This document shows, piece by piece, positions 1 through 10,567 of a stretch of DNA of 60,000 nt. The stretch covers positions 4,905,001-4,965,000 of the forward strand of contig OU612066.1 in NCBI GenBank assembly GCA_914767715.1. The letters are read 5' to 3'. The position numbers and the translations under genes were made by a program. The stretch is from Membranipora membranacea (Eukaryota; Bryozoa; Gymnolaemata; Cheilostomatida; Membraniporidae). Position 1 is the first letter of the stretch; each line of letters begins with the position of its first letter. The notes under the pieces were generated by a model, which was not told the DNA's origin, ran no database searches, and saw nothing but the letters and a program-made list of their open reading frames with translations.

Positions 1-5
1 CAAGC

Positions 6-11
6 ATAAAA
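6..11 (+). promoter_or_regulatory. TATA-like upstream element of 5S gene, unit 1
   Basis: ATAAAA lies at -30 to -25 from the first 5S base, in an AT-rich leader. Upstream TATA-like boxes at about this distance are known for 5S genes of several invertebrates and plants. The element is present at the same offset ahead of the genes I checked throughout the array, including type B and delta7 copies. Function is inferred from position and sequence only. Confidence 0.55.
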
Positions 12-35
12 CTGCCTAAATTAATCACCATAATT

Positions 36-155
36 GTCTACGGCCATATCACGTTGAAAACGCCAGTTCTCGTCCGATCACTGAAGCTAAGCAACGTCGA
101 GCCCAGTTAGTACTTGGATGGGTGACCGCCTGGGAATACTGGGTGCTGTAGACTT
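36..155 (+). rRNA. 5S ribosomal RNA, type A, unit 1
   Basis: This gene encodes the 5S RNA of the large ribosomal subunit, transcribed by RNA polymerase III. The start was set at GTCTACGGC because it pairs with GCTGTAGAC near the 3' end as a 9-bp helix I with one G.U pair. The end was set two bases into the T-run by analogy with 120-nt animal 5S RNAs. Helix II is ACGUUG (16-21) with CAACGU (57-62), then a bulged C63 and the pairs C15-G64 and U14-A65. Helix III is CAGU (29-32) with ACUG (45-48), bulged A49-A50, then C28-G51 and G27-C52. Helix V includes CCCAG (67-71) with CUGGG (104-108), followed by the AGUA/GAA loop E. Forty-four copies in the window share this form. Unit length 1169; C-runs 6/12. 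Confidence 0.98.
85..132 (+). promoter_or_regulatory. Internal control region of 5S gene, unit 1 (box A, IE, box C)
   Basis: Gene positions 50-97 correspond to the class III (type 1) RNA polymerase III promoter bound by TFIIIA and TFIIIC. Box A is AGCTAAGCAACGTCG (50-64), the intermediate element is CCCAGT (67-72), and box C is about TGGATGGGTGACCGCCTG (80-97). The element is unchanged in type A and delta7 copies. Type B differs at gene positions 52, 65 and 70 within or next to box A and the intermediate element. Confidence 0.85.
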
Positions 156-157
156 TT
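154..157 (+). terminator. RNA polymerase III terminator, unit 1
   Basis: TTTT follows directly after the last base of helix I (gene positions 119-122). Four or more T residues in the coding strand is the standard RNA polymerase III stop. A second T-rich stretch (ATTATTTTCC) follows about 10 bp downstream and may act as a backup. The same layout recurs in every unit; unit 30 lacks one C just after the backup run. Confidence 0.85.
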
Positions 158-251
158 GATTATTTTCCGTTTTTGCAACTTAAAGTCATGTTACATTCTT
201 TGCCCTACCATCAATATGAGCTGCTTGAAGTGAATTTTTTTGGGCTCAGTA

Positions 252-287
252 CCCCTCCCCCCTCCCTTCCTCACTCCCCCCCCCCCC
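252..287 (+). repeat. Length-variable cytosine runs, unit 1
   Basis: A pyrimidine block of C4-T-C6-TCCCTTCCTC is broken by one A, then followed by CT and twelve C. Across units the C6 run is 5, 6, 7 or 8 long and the last run is 9-16 long. These runs account for nearly all unit length differences other than the delta7 deletion. The other strand has at least four runs of three or more G, so a G-quadruplex, or an i-motif on this strand, is plausible. Some length differences could be sequencing error in homopolymers. Confidence 0.9.
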
Positions 288-672
288 AATTATTCCCAAA
301 CGGCAGCATATGCAAGCTTGTTTCTTGCAACAAAAAAGACAACGAAAAGAGCGATTTTTGAGCAGATGAATCCAAGAAAATCCTGCGTTTCGTGTAAATC
401 CCCATTTGAATTAGGCAGCTGCGCAGCAGCGATTCTTGGGAAGGTCAGCATAGGGGATTGCCGGCACTATGAGAGGTTTGTCCCCCATGCCAAGAAGAGG
501 ATGCCGGGAAATATGTTAGATTGGTGCTGCATTGCTATTACTTTTGGACAATACTCTAGAAATGATAAACAGTATAGAAGCTAGCGAAACTGGAAAATTG
601 AAGTCGGCATTACCGGCTATTGTTATCGACAACACAAATTATGACCTTTAGGTGGTAATCCACAGTCCAGTG

Positions 673-692
673 GTCCAGTCTAGTGCTTAGAT
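673..692 (+). pseudogene. 5S-like fragment resembling gene positions 66-84 (IE and start of box C)
   Basis: The stretch GTCCAGTCTAGTGCTTAGAT aligns to gene positions 66-84 at 16 of 19 bases with a single inserted C. It covers the intermediate element and the first bases of box C. The similarity fades on both sides. It is kept in every unit at about -532 to -513 from the next 5S start. It could be a relic of an old 5S insertion or a chance match. Confidence 0.4.
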
Positions 693-728
693 CACTGCTG
701 ACACTGTCATAATCAAACAAAAGAGTAA

Positions 729-790
729 CTCACCAGAGCCCGCTACTTGCTGCCAGCTTTCAACTGGCGTGTTGTACCCTGCTCTGTGAG
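729..790 (+). other. Nested inverted repeat in spacer, unit 1
   Basis: The outer arms CTCACcAGAGC (729-739) and GCTCTGTGAG (781-790) form ten base pairs with one bulged C. Inside, GCCAG (752-756) and CTGGC (764-768) form five pairs around a 7-nt loop. Two 12-nt stretches face each other between the stems. The whole is conserved in the array. It could extrude as a cruciform or fold if transcribed; no function is known to me. Confidence 0.5.
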
Positions 791-819
791 CGCAGCGTTT
801 AGTCCGGCAGAATGCTAAA

Positions 820-844
820 CAATGAAGCTAAGCACGATGTCGCG
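820..844 (+). pseudogene. 5S-like fragment resembling gene positions 44-66 (box A)
   Basis: CAATGAAGCTAAGCA matches gene positions 44-58 at 14 of 15 bases, including twelve in a row (TGAAGCTAAGCA), which is the core of box A. After a 2-nt insertion, ATGTCGCG matches positions 59-66 at 6 of 8. GTCCG, found at gene positions 37-41, also lies shortly upstream. This is the strongest of the three 5S-like stretches and sits at -385 to -361 from the next gene. A degenerate partial 5S copy is the likely source. Confidence 0.5.
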
Positions 845-884
845 TCGAAAAGATTGTTGCCACATGGTTCATGGCATGCTACAA

Positions 885-898
885 ATGTTGAGCCCAAT
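885..898 (+). pseudogene. 5S-like fragment resembling gene positions 59-72 (IE)
   Basis: ATGTTGAGCCCAAT aligns without gaps to gene positions 59-72 at 11 of 14 bases and includes GAGCCCA of the intermediate element. It follows the box A-like fragment in the right order, but about 40 bp further away than in a real gene. Alone it would not be significant. Confidence 0.3.
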
Positions 899-1204
899 CC
901 CAAAAAGTCCAGCACGAATAGATGTTTCTATGAGCCATCGAACCGGGCAGGCCCTCCATCCTCAAATAAAAACAGTAGCAAAATTGGAAACTTTGAATGT
1001 GATGGAGAAGAATTATATGTTTGATAATAGATGGTAGAAATTTTGAAGATGGAGAAGCATAATTTTTGTGTCAAGTAAAGTAACAAGTTAAAATGAGTCT
1101 AGATGAAAGACTATAAACATGCAAAAGAAAAATAAGAGTTGCATGCACTTGTTTTGTTAATACTGCATCCAAGCATAAAACTGCCTAAATTAATCACCAT
1201 AATT

Positions 1205-1324
1205 GTCTACGGCCATATCACGTTGAAAACGCCAGTTCTCGTCCGATCACTGAAGCTAAGCAACGTCGAGCCCAGTTAGTACTTGGATGGGTGACCGCCT
1301 GGGAATACTGGGTGCTGTAGACTT
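1205..1324 (+). rRNA. 5S ribosomal RNA, type A, unit 2
   Basis: Standard type A gene with the same helix I ends and TTTT stop as unit 1. Unit length 1170; C-runs 6/14. One C is missing after the long run (TTATTCCAAA instead of TTATTCCCAAA), which breaks a spacer open frame that is longer in other units. Confidence 0.98.
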
Positions 1325-2374
1325 TTGATTATTTTCCGTTTTTGCAACTTAAAGTCATGTTACATTCTTTGCCCTACCATCAATATGAGCTGCTTGAAGT
1401 GAATTTTTTTGGGCTCAGTACCCCTCCCCCCTCCCTTCCTCACTCCCCCCCCCCCCCCAATTATTCCAAACGGCAGCATATGCAAGCTTGTTTCTTGCAA
1501 CAAAAAAGACAACGAAAAGAGCGATTTTTGAGCAGATGAATCCAAGAAAATCCTGCGTTTCGTGTAAATCCCCATTTGAATTAGGCAGCTGCGCAGCAGC
1601 GATTCTTGGGAAGGTCAGCATAGGGGATTGCCGGCACTATGAGAGGTTTGTCCCCCATGCCAAGAAGAGGATGCCGGGAAATATGTTAGATTGGTGCTGC
1701 ATTGCTATTACTTTTGGACAATACTCTAGAAATGATAAACAGTATAGAAGCTAGCGAAACTGGAAAATTGAAGTCGGCATTACCGGCTATTGTTATCGAC
1801 AACACAAATTATGACCTTTAGGTGGTAATCCACAGTCCAGTGGTCCAGTCTAGTGCTTAGATCACTGCTGACACTGTCATAATCAAACAAAAGAGTAACT
1901 CACCAGAGCCCGCTACTTGCTGCCAGCTTTCAACTGGCGTGTTGTACCCTGCTCTGTGAGCGCAGCGTTTAGTCCGGCAGAATGCTAAACAATGAAGCTA
2001 AGCACGATGTCGCGTCGAAAAGATTGTTGCCACATGGTTCATGGCATGCTACAAATGTTGAGCCCAATCCCAAAAAGTCCAGCACGAATAGATGTTTCTA
2101 TGAGCCATCGAACCGGGCAGGCCCTCCATCCTCAAATAAAAACAGTAGCAAAATTGGAAACTTTGAATGTGATGGAGAAGAATTATATGTTTGATAATAG
2201 ATGGTAGAAATTTTGAAGATGGAGAAGCATAATTTTTGTGTCAAGTAAAGTAACAAGTTAAAATGAGTCTAGATGAAAGACTATAAACATGCAAAAGAAA
2301 AATAAGAGTTGCATGCACTTGTTTTGTTAATACTGCATCCAAGCATAAAACTGCCTAAATTAATCACCATAATT

Positions 2375-2494
2375 GTCTACGGCCATATCACGTTGAAAAC
2401 GCCAGTTCTCGTCCGATCACTGAAGCTAAGCAACGTCGAGCCCAGTTAGTACTTGGATGGGTGACCGCCTGGGAATACTGGGTGCTGTAGACTT
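2375..2494 (+). rRNA. 5S ribosomal RNA, type A, unit 3
   Basis: Standard type A gene. Unit length 1173, the longest in the window, because the second C-run reaches 16 (C-runs 6/16). Confidence 0.98.
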
Positions 2495-3547
2495 TTGATT
2501 ATTTTCCGTTTTTGCAACTTAAAGTCATGTTACATTCTTTGCCCTACCATCAATATGAGCTGCTTGAAGTGAATTTTTTTGGGCTCAGTACCCCTCCCCC
2601 CTCCCTTCCTCACTCCCCCCCCCCCCCCCCAATTATTCCCAAACGGCAGCATATGCAAGCTTGTTTCTTGCAACAAAAAAGACAACGAAAAGAGCGATTT
2701 TTGAGCAGATGAATCCAAGAAAATCCTGCGTTTCGTGTAAATCCCCATTTGAATTAGGCAGCTGCGCAGCAGCGATTCTTGGGAAGGTCAGCATAGGGGA
2801 TTGCCGGCACTATGAGAGGTTTGTCCCCCATGCCAAGAAGAGGATGCCGGGAAATATGTTAGATTGGTGCTGCATTGCTATTACTTTTGGACAATACTCT
2901 AGAAATGATAAACAGTATAGAAGCTAGCGAAACTGGAAAATTGAAGTCGGCATTACCGGCTATTGTTATCGACAACACAAATTATGACCTTTAGGTGGTA
3001 ATCCACAGTCCAGTGGTCCAGTCTAGTGCTTAGATCACTGCTGACACTGTCATAATCAAACAAAAGAGTAACTCACCAGAGCCCGCTACTTGCTGCCAGC
3101 TTTCAACTGGCGTGTTGTACCCTGCTCTGTGAGCGCAGCGTTTAGTCCGGCAGAATGCTAAACAATGAAGCTAAGCACGATGTCGCGTCGAAAAGATTGT
3201 TGCCACATGGTTCATGGCATGCTACAAATGTTGAGCCCAATCCCAAAAAGTCCAGCACGAATAGATGTTTCTATGAGCCATCGAACCGGGCAGGCCCTCC
3301 ATCCTCAAATAAAAACAGTAGCAAAATTGGAAACTTTGAATGTGATGGAGAAGAATTATATGTTTGATAATAGATGGTAGAAATTTTGAAGATGGAGAAG
3401 CATAATTTTTGTGTCAAGTAAAGTAACAAGTTAAAATGAGTCTAGATGAAAGACTATAAACATGCAAAAGAAAAATAAGAGTTGCATGCACTTGTTTTGT
3501 TAATACTGCATCCAAGCATAAAACTGCCTAAATTAATCACCATAATT

Positions 3548-3667
3548 GTCTACGGCCATATCACGTTGAAAACGCCAGTTCTCGTCCGATCACTGAAGCT
3601 AAGCAACGTCGAGCCCAGTTAGTACTTGGATGGGTGACCGCCTGGGAATACTGGGTGCTGTAGACTT
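3548..3667 (+). rRNA. 5S ribosomal RNA, type A, unit 4
   Basis: Standard type A gene. Unit length 1168; C-runs 6/11. No private substitution noticed. Confidence 0.98.
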
Positions 3668-4715
3668 TTGATTATTTTCCGTTTTTGCAACTTAAAGTCA
3701 TGTTACATTCTTTGCCCTACCATCAATATGAGCTGCTTGAAGTGAATTTTTTTGGGCTCAGTACCCCTCCCCCCTCCCTTCCTCACTCCCCCCCCCCCAA
3801 TTATTCCCAAACGGCAGCATATGCAAGCTTGTTTCTTGCAACAAAAAAGACAACGAAAAGAGCGATTTTTGAGCAGATGAATCCAAGAAAATCCTGCGTT
3901 TCGTGTAAATCCCCATTTGAATTAGGCAGCTGCGCAGCAGCGATTCTTGGGAAGGTCAGCATAGGGGATTGCCGGCACTATGAGAGGTTTGTCCCCCATG
4001 CCAAGAAGAGGATGCCGGGAAATATGTTAGATTGGTGCTGCATTGCTATTACTTTTGGACAATACTCTAGAAATGATAAACAGTATAGAAGCTAGCGAAA
4101 CTGGAAAATTGAAGTCGGCATTACCGGCTATTGTTATCGACAACACAAATTATGACCTTTAGGTGGTAATCCACAGTCCAGTGGTCCAGTCTAGTGCTTA
4201 GATCACTGCTGACACTGTCATAATCAAACAAAAGAGTAACTCACCAGAGCCCGCTACTTGCTGCCAGCTTTCAACTGGCGTGTTGTACCCTGCTCTGTGA
4301 GCGCAGCGTTTAGTCCGGCAGAATGCTAAACAATGAAGCTAAGCACGATGTCGCGTCGAAAAGATTGTTGCCACATGGTTCATGGCATGCTACAAATGTT
4401 GAGCCCAATCCCAAAAAGTCCAGCACGAATAGATGTTTCTATGAGCCATCGAACCGGGCAGGCCCTCCATCCTCAAATAAAAACAGTAGCAAAATTGGAA
4501 ACTTTGAATGTGATGGAGAAGAATTATATGTTTGATAATAGATGGTAGAAATTTTGAAGATGGAGAAGCATAATTTTTGTGTCAAGTAAAGTAACAAGTT
4601 AAAATGAGTCTAGATGAAAGACTATAAACATGCAAAAGAAAAATAAGAGTTGCATGCACTTGTTTTGTTAATACTGCATCCAAGCATAAAACTGCCTAAA
4701 TTAATCACCATAATT

Positions 4716-4835
4716 GTCTACGGCCATATCACGTTGAAAACGCCAGTTCTCGTCCGATCACTGAAGCTAAGCAACGTCGAGCCCAGTTAGTACTTGGATG
4801 GGTGACCGCCTGGGAATACTGGGTGCTGTAGACTT
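4716..4835 (+). rRNA. 5S ribosomal RNA, type A, unit 5
   Basis: Standard type A gene. Unit length 1169; C-runs 6/12, matching unit 1. Confidence 0.98.
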
Positions 4836-5884
4836 TTGATTATTTTCCGTTTTTGCAACTTAAAGTCATGTTACATTCTTTGCCCTACCATCAATATGAG
4901 CTGCTTGAAGTGAATTTTTTTGGGCTCAGTACCCCTCCCCCCTCCCTTCCTCACTCCCCCCCCCCCCAATTATTCCCAAACGGCAGCATATGCAAGCTTG
5001 TTTCTTGCAACAAAAAAGACAACGAAAAGAGCGATTTTTGAGCAGATGAATCCAAGAAAATCCTGCGTTTCGTGTAAATCCCCATTTGAATTAGGCAGCT
5101 GCGCAGCAGCGATTCTTGGGAAGGTCAGCATAGGGGATTGCCGGCACTATGAGAGGTTTGTCCCCCATGCCAAGAAGAGGATGCCGGGAAATATGTTAGA
5201 TTGGTGCTGCATTGCTATTACTTTTGGACAATACTCTAGAAATGATAAACAGTATAGAAGCTAGCGAAACTGGAAAATTGAAGTCGGCATTACCGGCTAT
5301 TGTTATCGACAACACAAATTATGACCTTTAGGTGGTAATCCACAGTCCAGTGGTCCAGTCTAGTGCTTAGATCACTGCTGACACTGTCATAATCAAACAA
5401 AAGAGTAACTCACCAGAGCCCGCTACTTGCTGCCAGCTTTCAACTGGCGTGTTGTACCCTGCTCTGTGAGCGCAGCGTTTAGTCCGGCAGAATGCTAAAC
5501 AATGAAGCTAAGCACGATGTCGCGTCGAAAAGATTGTTGCCACATGGTTCATGGCATGCTACAAATGTTGAGCCCAATCCCAAAAAGTCCAGCACGAATA
5601 GATGTTTCTATGAGCCATCGAACCGGGCAGGCCCTCCATCCTCAAATAAAAACAGTAGCAAAATTGGAAACTTTGAATGTGATGGAGAAGAATTATATGT
5701 TTGATAATAGATGGTAGAAATTTTGAAGATGGAGAAGCATAATTTTTGTGTCAAGTAAAGTAACAAGTTAAAATGAGTCTAGATGAAAGACTATAAACAT
5801 GCAAAAGAAAAATAAGAGTTGCATGCACTTGTTTTGTTAATACTGCATCCAAGCATAAAACTGCCTAAATTAATCACCATAATT

Positions 5885-6004
5885 GTCTACGGCCATATCA
5901 CGTTGAAAACGCCAGTTCTCGTCCGATCACTGAAGCTAAGCAACGTCGAGCCCAGTTAGTACTTGGATGGGTGACCGCCTGGGAATACTGGGTGCTGTAG
6001 ACTT
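5885..6004 (+). rRNA. 5S ribosomal RNA, type A, unit 6
   Basis: Standard type A gene. Unit length 1171; C-runs 6/14. First of three consecutive units with this tag (6, 7, 8), which suggests recent local duplication. Confidence 0.98.
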
Positions 6005-7055
6005 TTGATTATTTTCCGTTTTTGCAACTTAAAGTCATGTTACATTCTTTGCCCTACCATCAATATGAGCTGCTTGAAGTGAATTTTTTTGGGCTCAGTA
6101 CCCCTCCCCCCTCCCTTCCTCACTCCCCCCCCCCCCCCAATTATTCCCAAACGGCAGCATATGCAAGCTTGTTTCTTGCAACAAAAAAGACAACGAAAAG
6201 AGCGATTTTTGAGCAGATGAATCCAAGAAAATCCTGCGTTTCGTGTAAATCCCCATTTGAATTAGGCAGCTGCGCAGCAGCGATTCTTGGGAAGGTCAGC
6301 ATAGGGGATTGCCGGCACTATGAGAGGTTTGTCCCCCATGCCAAGAAGAGGATGCCGGGAAATATGTTAGATTGGTGCTGCATTGCTATTACTTTTGGAC
6401 AATACTCTAGAAATGATAAACAGTATAGAAGCTAGCGAAACTGGAAAATTGAAGTCGGCATTACCGGCTATTGTTATCGACAACACAAATTATGACCTTT
6501 AGGTGGTAATCCACAGTCCAGTGGTCCAGTCTAGTGCTTAGATCACTGCTGACACTGTCATAATCAAACAAAAGAGTAACTCACCAGAGCCCGCTACTTG
6601 CTGCCAGCTTTCAACTGGCGTGTTGTACCCTGCTCTGTGAGCGCAGCGTTTAGTCCGGCAGAATGCTAAACAATGAAGCTAAGCACGATGTCGCGTCGAA
6701 AAGATTGTTGCCACATGGTTCATGGCATGCTACAAATGTTGAGCCCAATCCCAAAAAGTCCAGCACGAATAGATGTTTCTATGAGCCATCGAACCGGGCA
6801 GGCCCTCCATCCTCAAATAAAAACAGTAGCAAAATTGGAAACTTTGAATGTGATGGAGAAGAATTATATGTTTGATAATAGATGGTAGAAATTTTGAAGA
6901 TGGAGAAGCATAATTTTTGTGTCAAGTAAAGTAACAAGTTAAAATGAGTCTAGATGAAAGACTATAAACATGCAAAAGAAAAATAAGAGTTGCATGCACT
7001 TGTTTTGTTAATACTGCATCCAAGCATAAAACTGCCTAAATTAATCACCATAATT

Positions 7056-7175
7056 GTCTACGGCCATATCACGTTGAAAACGCCAGTTCTCGTCCGATCA
7101 CTGAAGCTAAGCAACGTCGAGCCCAGTTAGTACTTGGATGGGTGACCGCCTGGGAATACTGGGTGCTGTAGACTT
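7056..7175 (+). rRNA. 5S ribosomal RNA, type A, unit 7
   Basis: Standard type A gene. Unit length 1171; C-runs 6/14, same tag as units 6 and 8. Confidence 0.98.
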
Positions 7176-8226
7176 TTGATTATTTTCCGTTTTTGCAACT
7201 TAAAGTCATGTTACATTCTTTGCCCTACCATCAATATGAGCTGCTTGAAGTGAATTTTTTTGGGCTCAGTACCCCTCCCCCCTCCCTTCCTCACTCCCCC
7301 CCCCCCCCCAATTATTCCCAAACGGCAGCATATGCAAGCTTGTTTCTTGCAACAAAAAAGACAACGAAAAGAGCGATTTTTGAGCAGATGAATCCAAGAA
7401 AATCCTGCGTTTCGTGTAAATCCCCATTTGAATTAGGCAGCTGCGCAGCAGCGATTCTTGGGAAGGTCAGCATAGGGGATTGCCGGCACTATGAGAGGTT
7501 TGTCCCCCATGCCAAGAAGAGGATGCCGGGAAATATGTTAGATTGGTGCTGCATTGCTATTACTTTTGGACAATACTCTAGAAATGATAAACAGTATAGA
7601 AGCTAGCGAAACTGGAAAATTGAAGTCGGCATTACCGGCTATTGTTATCGACAACACAAATTATGACCTTTAGGTGGTAATCCACAGTCCAGTGGTCCAG
7701 TCTAGTGCTTAGATCACTGCTGACACTGTCATAATCAAACAAAAGAGTAACTCACCAGAGCCCGCTACTTGCTGCCAGCTTTCAACTGGCGTGTTGTACC
7801 CTGCTCTGTGAGCGCAGCGTTTAGTCCGGCAGAATGCTAAACAATGAAGCTAAGCACGATGTCGCGTCGAAAAGATTGTTGCCACATGGTTCATGGCATG
7901 CTACAAATGTTGAGCCCAATCCCAAAAAGTCCAGCACGAATAGATGTTTCTATGAGCCATCGAACCGGGCAGGCCCTCCATCCTCAAATAAAAACAGTAG
8001 CAAAATTGGAAACTTTGAATGTGATGGAGAAGAATTATATGTTTGATAATAGATGGTAGAAATTTTGAAGATGGAGAAGCATAATTTTTGTGTCAAGTAA
8101 AGTAACAAGTTAAAATGAGTCTAGATGAAAGACTATAAACATGCAAAAGAAAAATAAGAGTTGCATGCACTTGTTTTGTTAATACTGCATCCAAGCATAA
8201 AACTGCCTAAATTAATCACCATAATT

Positions 8227-8346
8227 GTCTACGGCCATATCACGTTGAAAACGCCAGTTCTCGTCCGATCACTGAAGCTAAGCAACGTCGAGCCCAGTTA
8301 GTACTTGGATGGGTGACCGCCTGGGAATACTGGGTGCTGTAGACTT
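8227..8346 (+). rRNA. 5S ribosomal RNA, type A, unit 8
   Basis: Standard type A gene. Unit length 1171; C-runs 6/14, same tag as units 6 and 7. Confidence 0.98.
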
Positions 8347-9397
8347 TTGATTATTTTCCGTTTTTGCAACTTAAAGTCATGTTACATTCTTTGCCCTACC
8401 ATCAATATGAGCTGCTTGAAGTGAATTTTTTTGGGCTCAGTACCCCTCCCCCCTCCCTTCCTCACTCCCCCCCCCCCCCCAATTATTCCCAAACGGCAGC
8501 ATATGCAAGCTTGTTTCTTGCAACAAAAAAGACAACGAAAAGAGCGATTTTTGAGCAGATGAATCCAAGAAAATCCTGCGTTTCGTGTAAATCCCCATTT
8601 GAATTAGGCAGCTGCGCAGCAGCGATTCTTGGGAAGGTCAGCATAGGGGATTGCCGGCACTATGAGAGGTTTGTCCCCCATGCCAAGAAGAGGATGCCGG
8701 GAAATATGTTAGATTGGTGCTGCATTGCTATTACTTTTGGACAATACTCTAGAAATGATAAACAGTATAGAAGCTAGCGAAACTGGAAAATTGAAGTCGG
8801 CATTACCGGCTATTGTTATCGACAACACAAATTATGACCTTTAGGTGGTAATCCACAGTCCAGTGGTCCAGTCTAGTGCTTAGATCACTGCTGACACTGT
8901 CATAATCAAACAAAAGAGTAACTCACCAGAGCCCGCTACTTGCTGCCAGCTTTCAACTGGCGTGTTGTACCCTGCTCTGTGAGCGCAGCGTTTAGTCCGG
9001 CAGAATGCTAAACAATGAAGCTAAGCACGATGTCGCGTCGAAAAGATTGTTGCCACATGGTTCATGGCATGCTACAAATGTTGAGCCCAATCCCAAAAAG
9101 TCCAGCACGAATAGATGTTTCTATGAGCCATCGAACCGGGCAGGCCCTCCATCCTCAAATAAAAACAGTAGCAAAATTGGAAACTTTGAATGTGATGGAG
9201 AAGAATTATATGTTTGATAATAGATGGTAGAAATTTTGAAGATGGAGAAGCATAATTTTTGTGTCAAGTAAAGTAACAAGTTAAAATGAGTCTAGATGAA
9301 AGACTATAAACATGCAAAAGAAAAATAAGAGTTGCATGCACTTGTTTTGTTAATACTGCATCCAAGCATAAAACTGCCTAAATTAATCACCATAATT

Positions 9398-9517
9398 GTC
9401 TACGGCCATATCACGTTGAAAACGCCAGTTCTCGTCCGATCACTGAAGCTAAGCAACGTCGAGCCCAGTTAGTACTTGGATGGGTGACCGCCTGGGAATA
9501 CTGGGTGCTGTAGACTT
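9398..9517 (+). rRNA. 5S ribosomal RNA, type A, unit 9
   Basis: Standard type A gene, the last before the two type B units. Unit length 1170; C-runs 6/13. Confidence 0.98.
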
Positions 9518-10567
9518 TTGATTATTTTCCGTTTTTGCAACTTAAAGTCATGTTACATTCTTTGCCCTACCATCAATATGAGCTGCTTGAAGTGAATTTT
9601 TTTGGGCTCAGTACCCCTCCCCCCTCCCTTCCTCACTCCCCCCCCCCCCCAATTATTCCCAAACGGCAGCATATGCAAGCTTGTTTCTTGCAACAAAAAA
9701 GACAACGAAAAGAGCGATTTTTGAGCAGATGAATCCAAGAAAATCCTGCGTTTCGTGTAAATCCCCATTTGAATTAGGCAGCTGCGCAGCAGCGATTCTT
9801 GGGAAGGTCAGCATAGGGGATTGCCGGCACTATGAGAGGTTTGTCCCCCATGCCAAGAAGAGGATGCCGGGAAATATGTTAGATTGGTGCTGCATTGCTA
9901 TTACTTTTGGACAATACTCTAGAAATGATAAACAGTATAGAAGCTAGCGAAACTGGAAAATTGAAGTCGGCATTACCGGCTATTGTTATCGACAACACAA
10001 ATTATGACCTTTAGGTGGTAATCCACAGTCCAGTGGTCCAGTCTAGTGCTTAGATCACTGCTGACACTGTCATAATCAAACAAAAGAGTAACTCACCAGA
10101 GCCCGCTACTTGCTGCCAGCTTTCAACTGGCGTGTTGTACCCTGCTCTGTGAGCGCAGCGTTTAGTCCGGCAGAATGCTAAACAATGAAGCTAAGCACGA
10201 TGTCGCGTCGAAAAGATTGTTGCCACATGGTTCATGGCATGCTACAAATGTTGAGCCCAATCCCAAAAAGTCCAGCACGAATAGATGTTTCTATGAGCCA
10301 TCGAACCGGGCAGGCCCTCCATCCTCAAATAAAAACAGTAGCAAAATTGGAAACTTTGAATGTGATGGAGAAGAATTATATGTTTGATAATAGATGGTAG
10401 AAATTTTGAAGATGGAGAAGCATAATTTTTGTGTCAAGTAAAGTAACAAGTTAAAATGAGTCTAGATGAAAGACTATAAACATGCAAAAGAAAAATAAGA
10501 GTTGCATGCACTTGTTTTGTTAATACTGCATCCAAGCATAAAACTGCCTAAATTAATCACCATAATT

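Larger units (their letters stand above)
158..1204 (+). other. Non-transcribed spacer, unit 1 (model for all units)
   Basis: About 1047 bp separate the terminator from the next gene. In order the spacer holds a T7 stretch and a cytosine-rich block (near 233-287), GC-richer sequence with short open frames (about 300-600), 5S-like fragments (673-692, 820-844, 885-898), a nested hairpin (729-790), and an AT-rich leader with TGCATGCA and the TATA-like box before the next gene. Small open frames recur because the units are copies. The frames upstream of the long C-run change with its length, so they do not look coding. I recognise no histone, snRNA, spliced-leader or tRNA gene, although such genes are linked to 5S in some animals. 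Confidence 0.85.

Noticed and set aside
461-507. Inverted repeat CCGGCA (461-466) and TGCCGG (502-507), and 8-bp palindromes GCATATGC (306-313), GCAGCTGC and TGCATGCA
   Set aside because: Short palindromes of this size are expected by chance in a 1.2-kb unit and have no supporting context.
173-584. Open frames of 62-137 codons across the C-run and the following GC-richer spacer, recurring in every unit
   Set aside because: Frames upstream of the long C-run are joined to or separated from the downstream frame depending on the number of C, so no stable product exists. The downstream 88-codon frame recurs only because units are copies. Its predicted peptide is low-complexity or unfamiliar, and it lies in a 5S spacer with no RNA polymerase II signals that I can recognise.
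928-948. tRNA-like B box on the minus strand (GGTTCGATGG, complementary to 934-943)
   Set aside because: The flanking bases do not form a T-arm stem, and no A box, anticodon arm or acceptor stem is present at suitable distance.
979-1020. Possible U6 snRNA relic: AAAATTGGAA followed by GAGAAGAATTATATG, similar to U6 AAAATTGGAA and GAGAAGATTAGCATG
   Set aside because: The spacing differs by about 8 nt, the ACAGAGA box is absent, and nothing of the U6 5' stem, 3' part or terminal T-run is found. Probably chance in AT-rich sequence.
812-1037. Two overlapping open frames of 70 and 71 codons in different frames, repeated in all units
   Set aside because: They overlap each other, match no family I recognise, and their conservation is explained by array homogenisation. 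Part of the first overlaps the box A-like 5S fragment.
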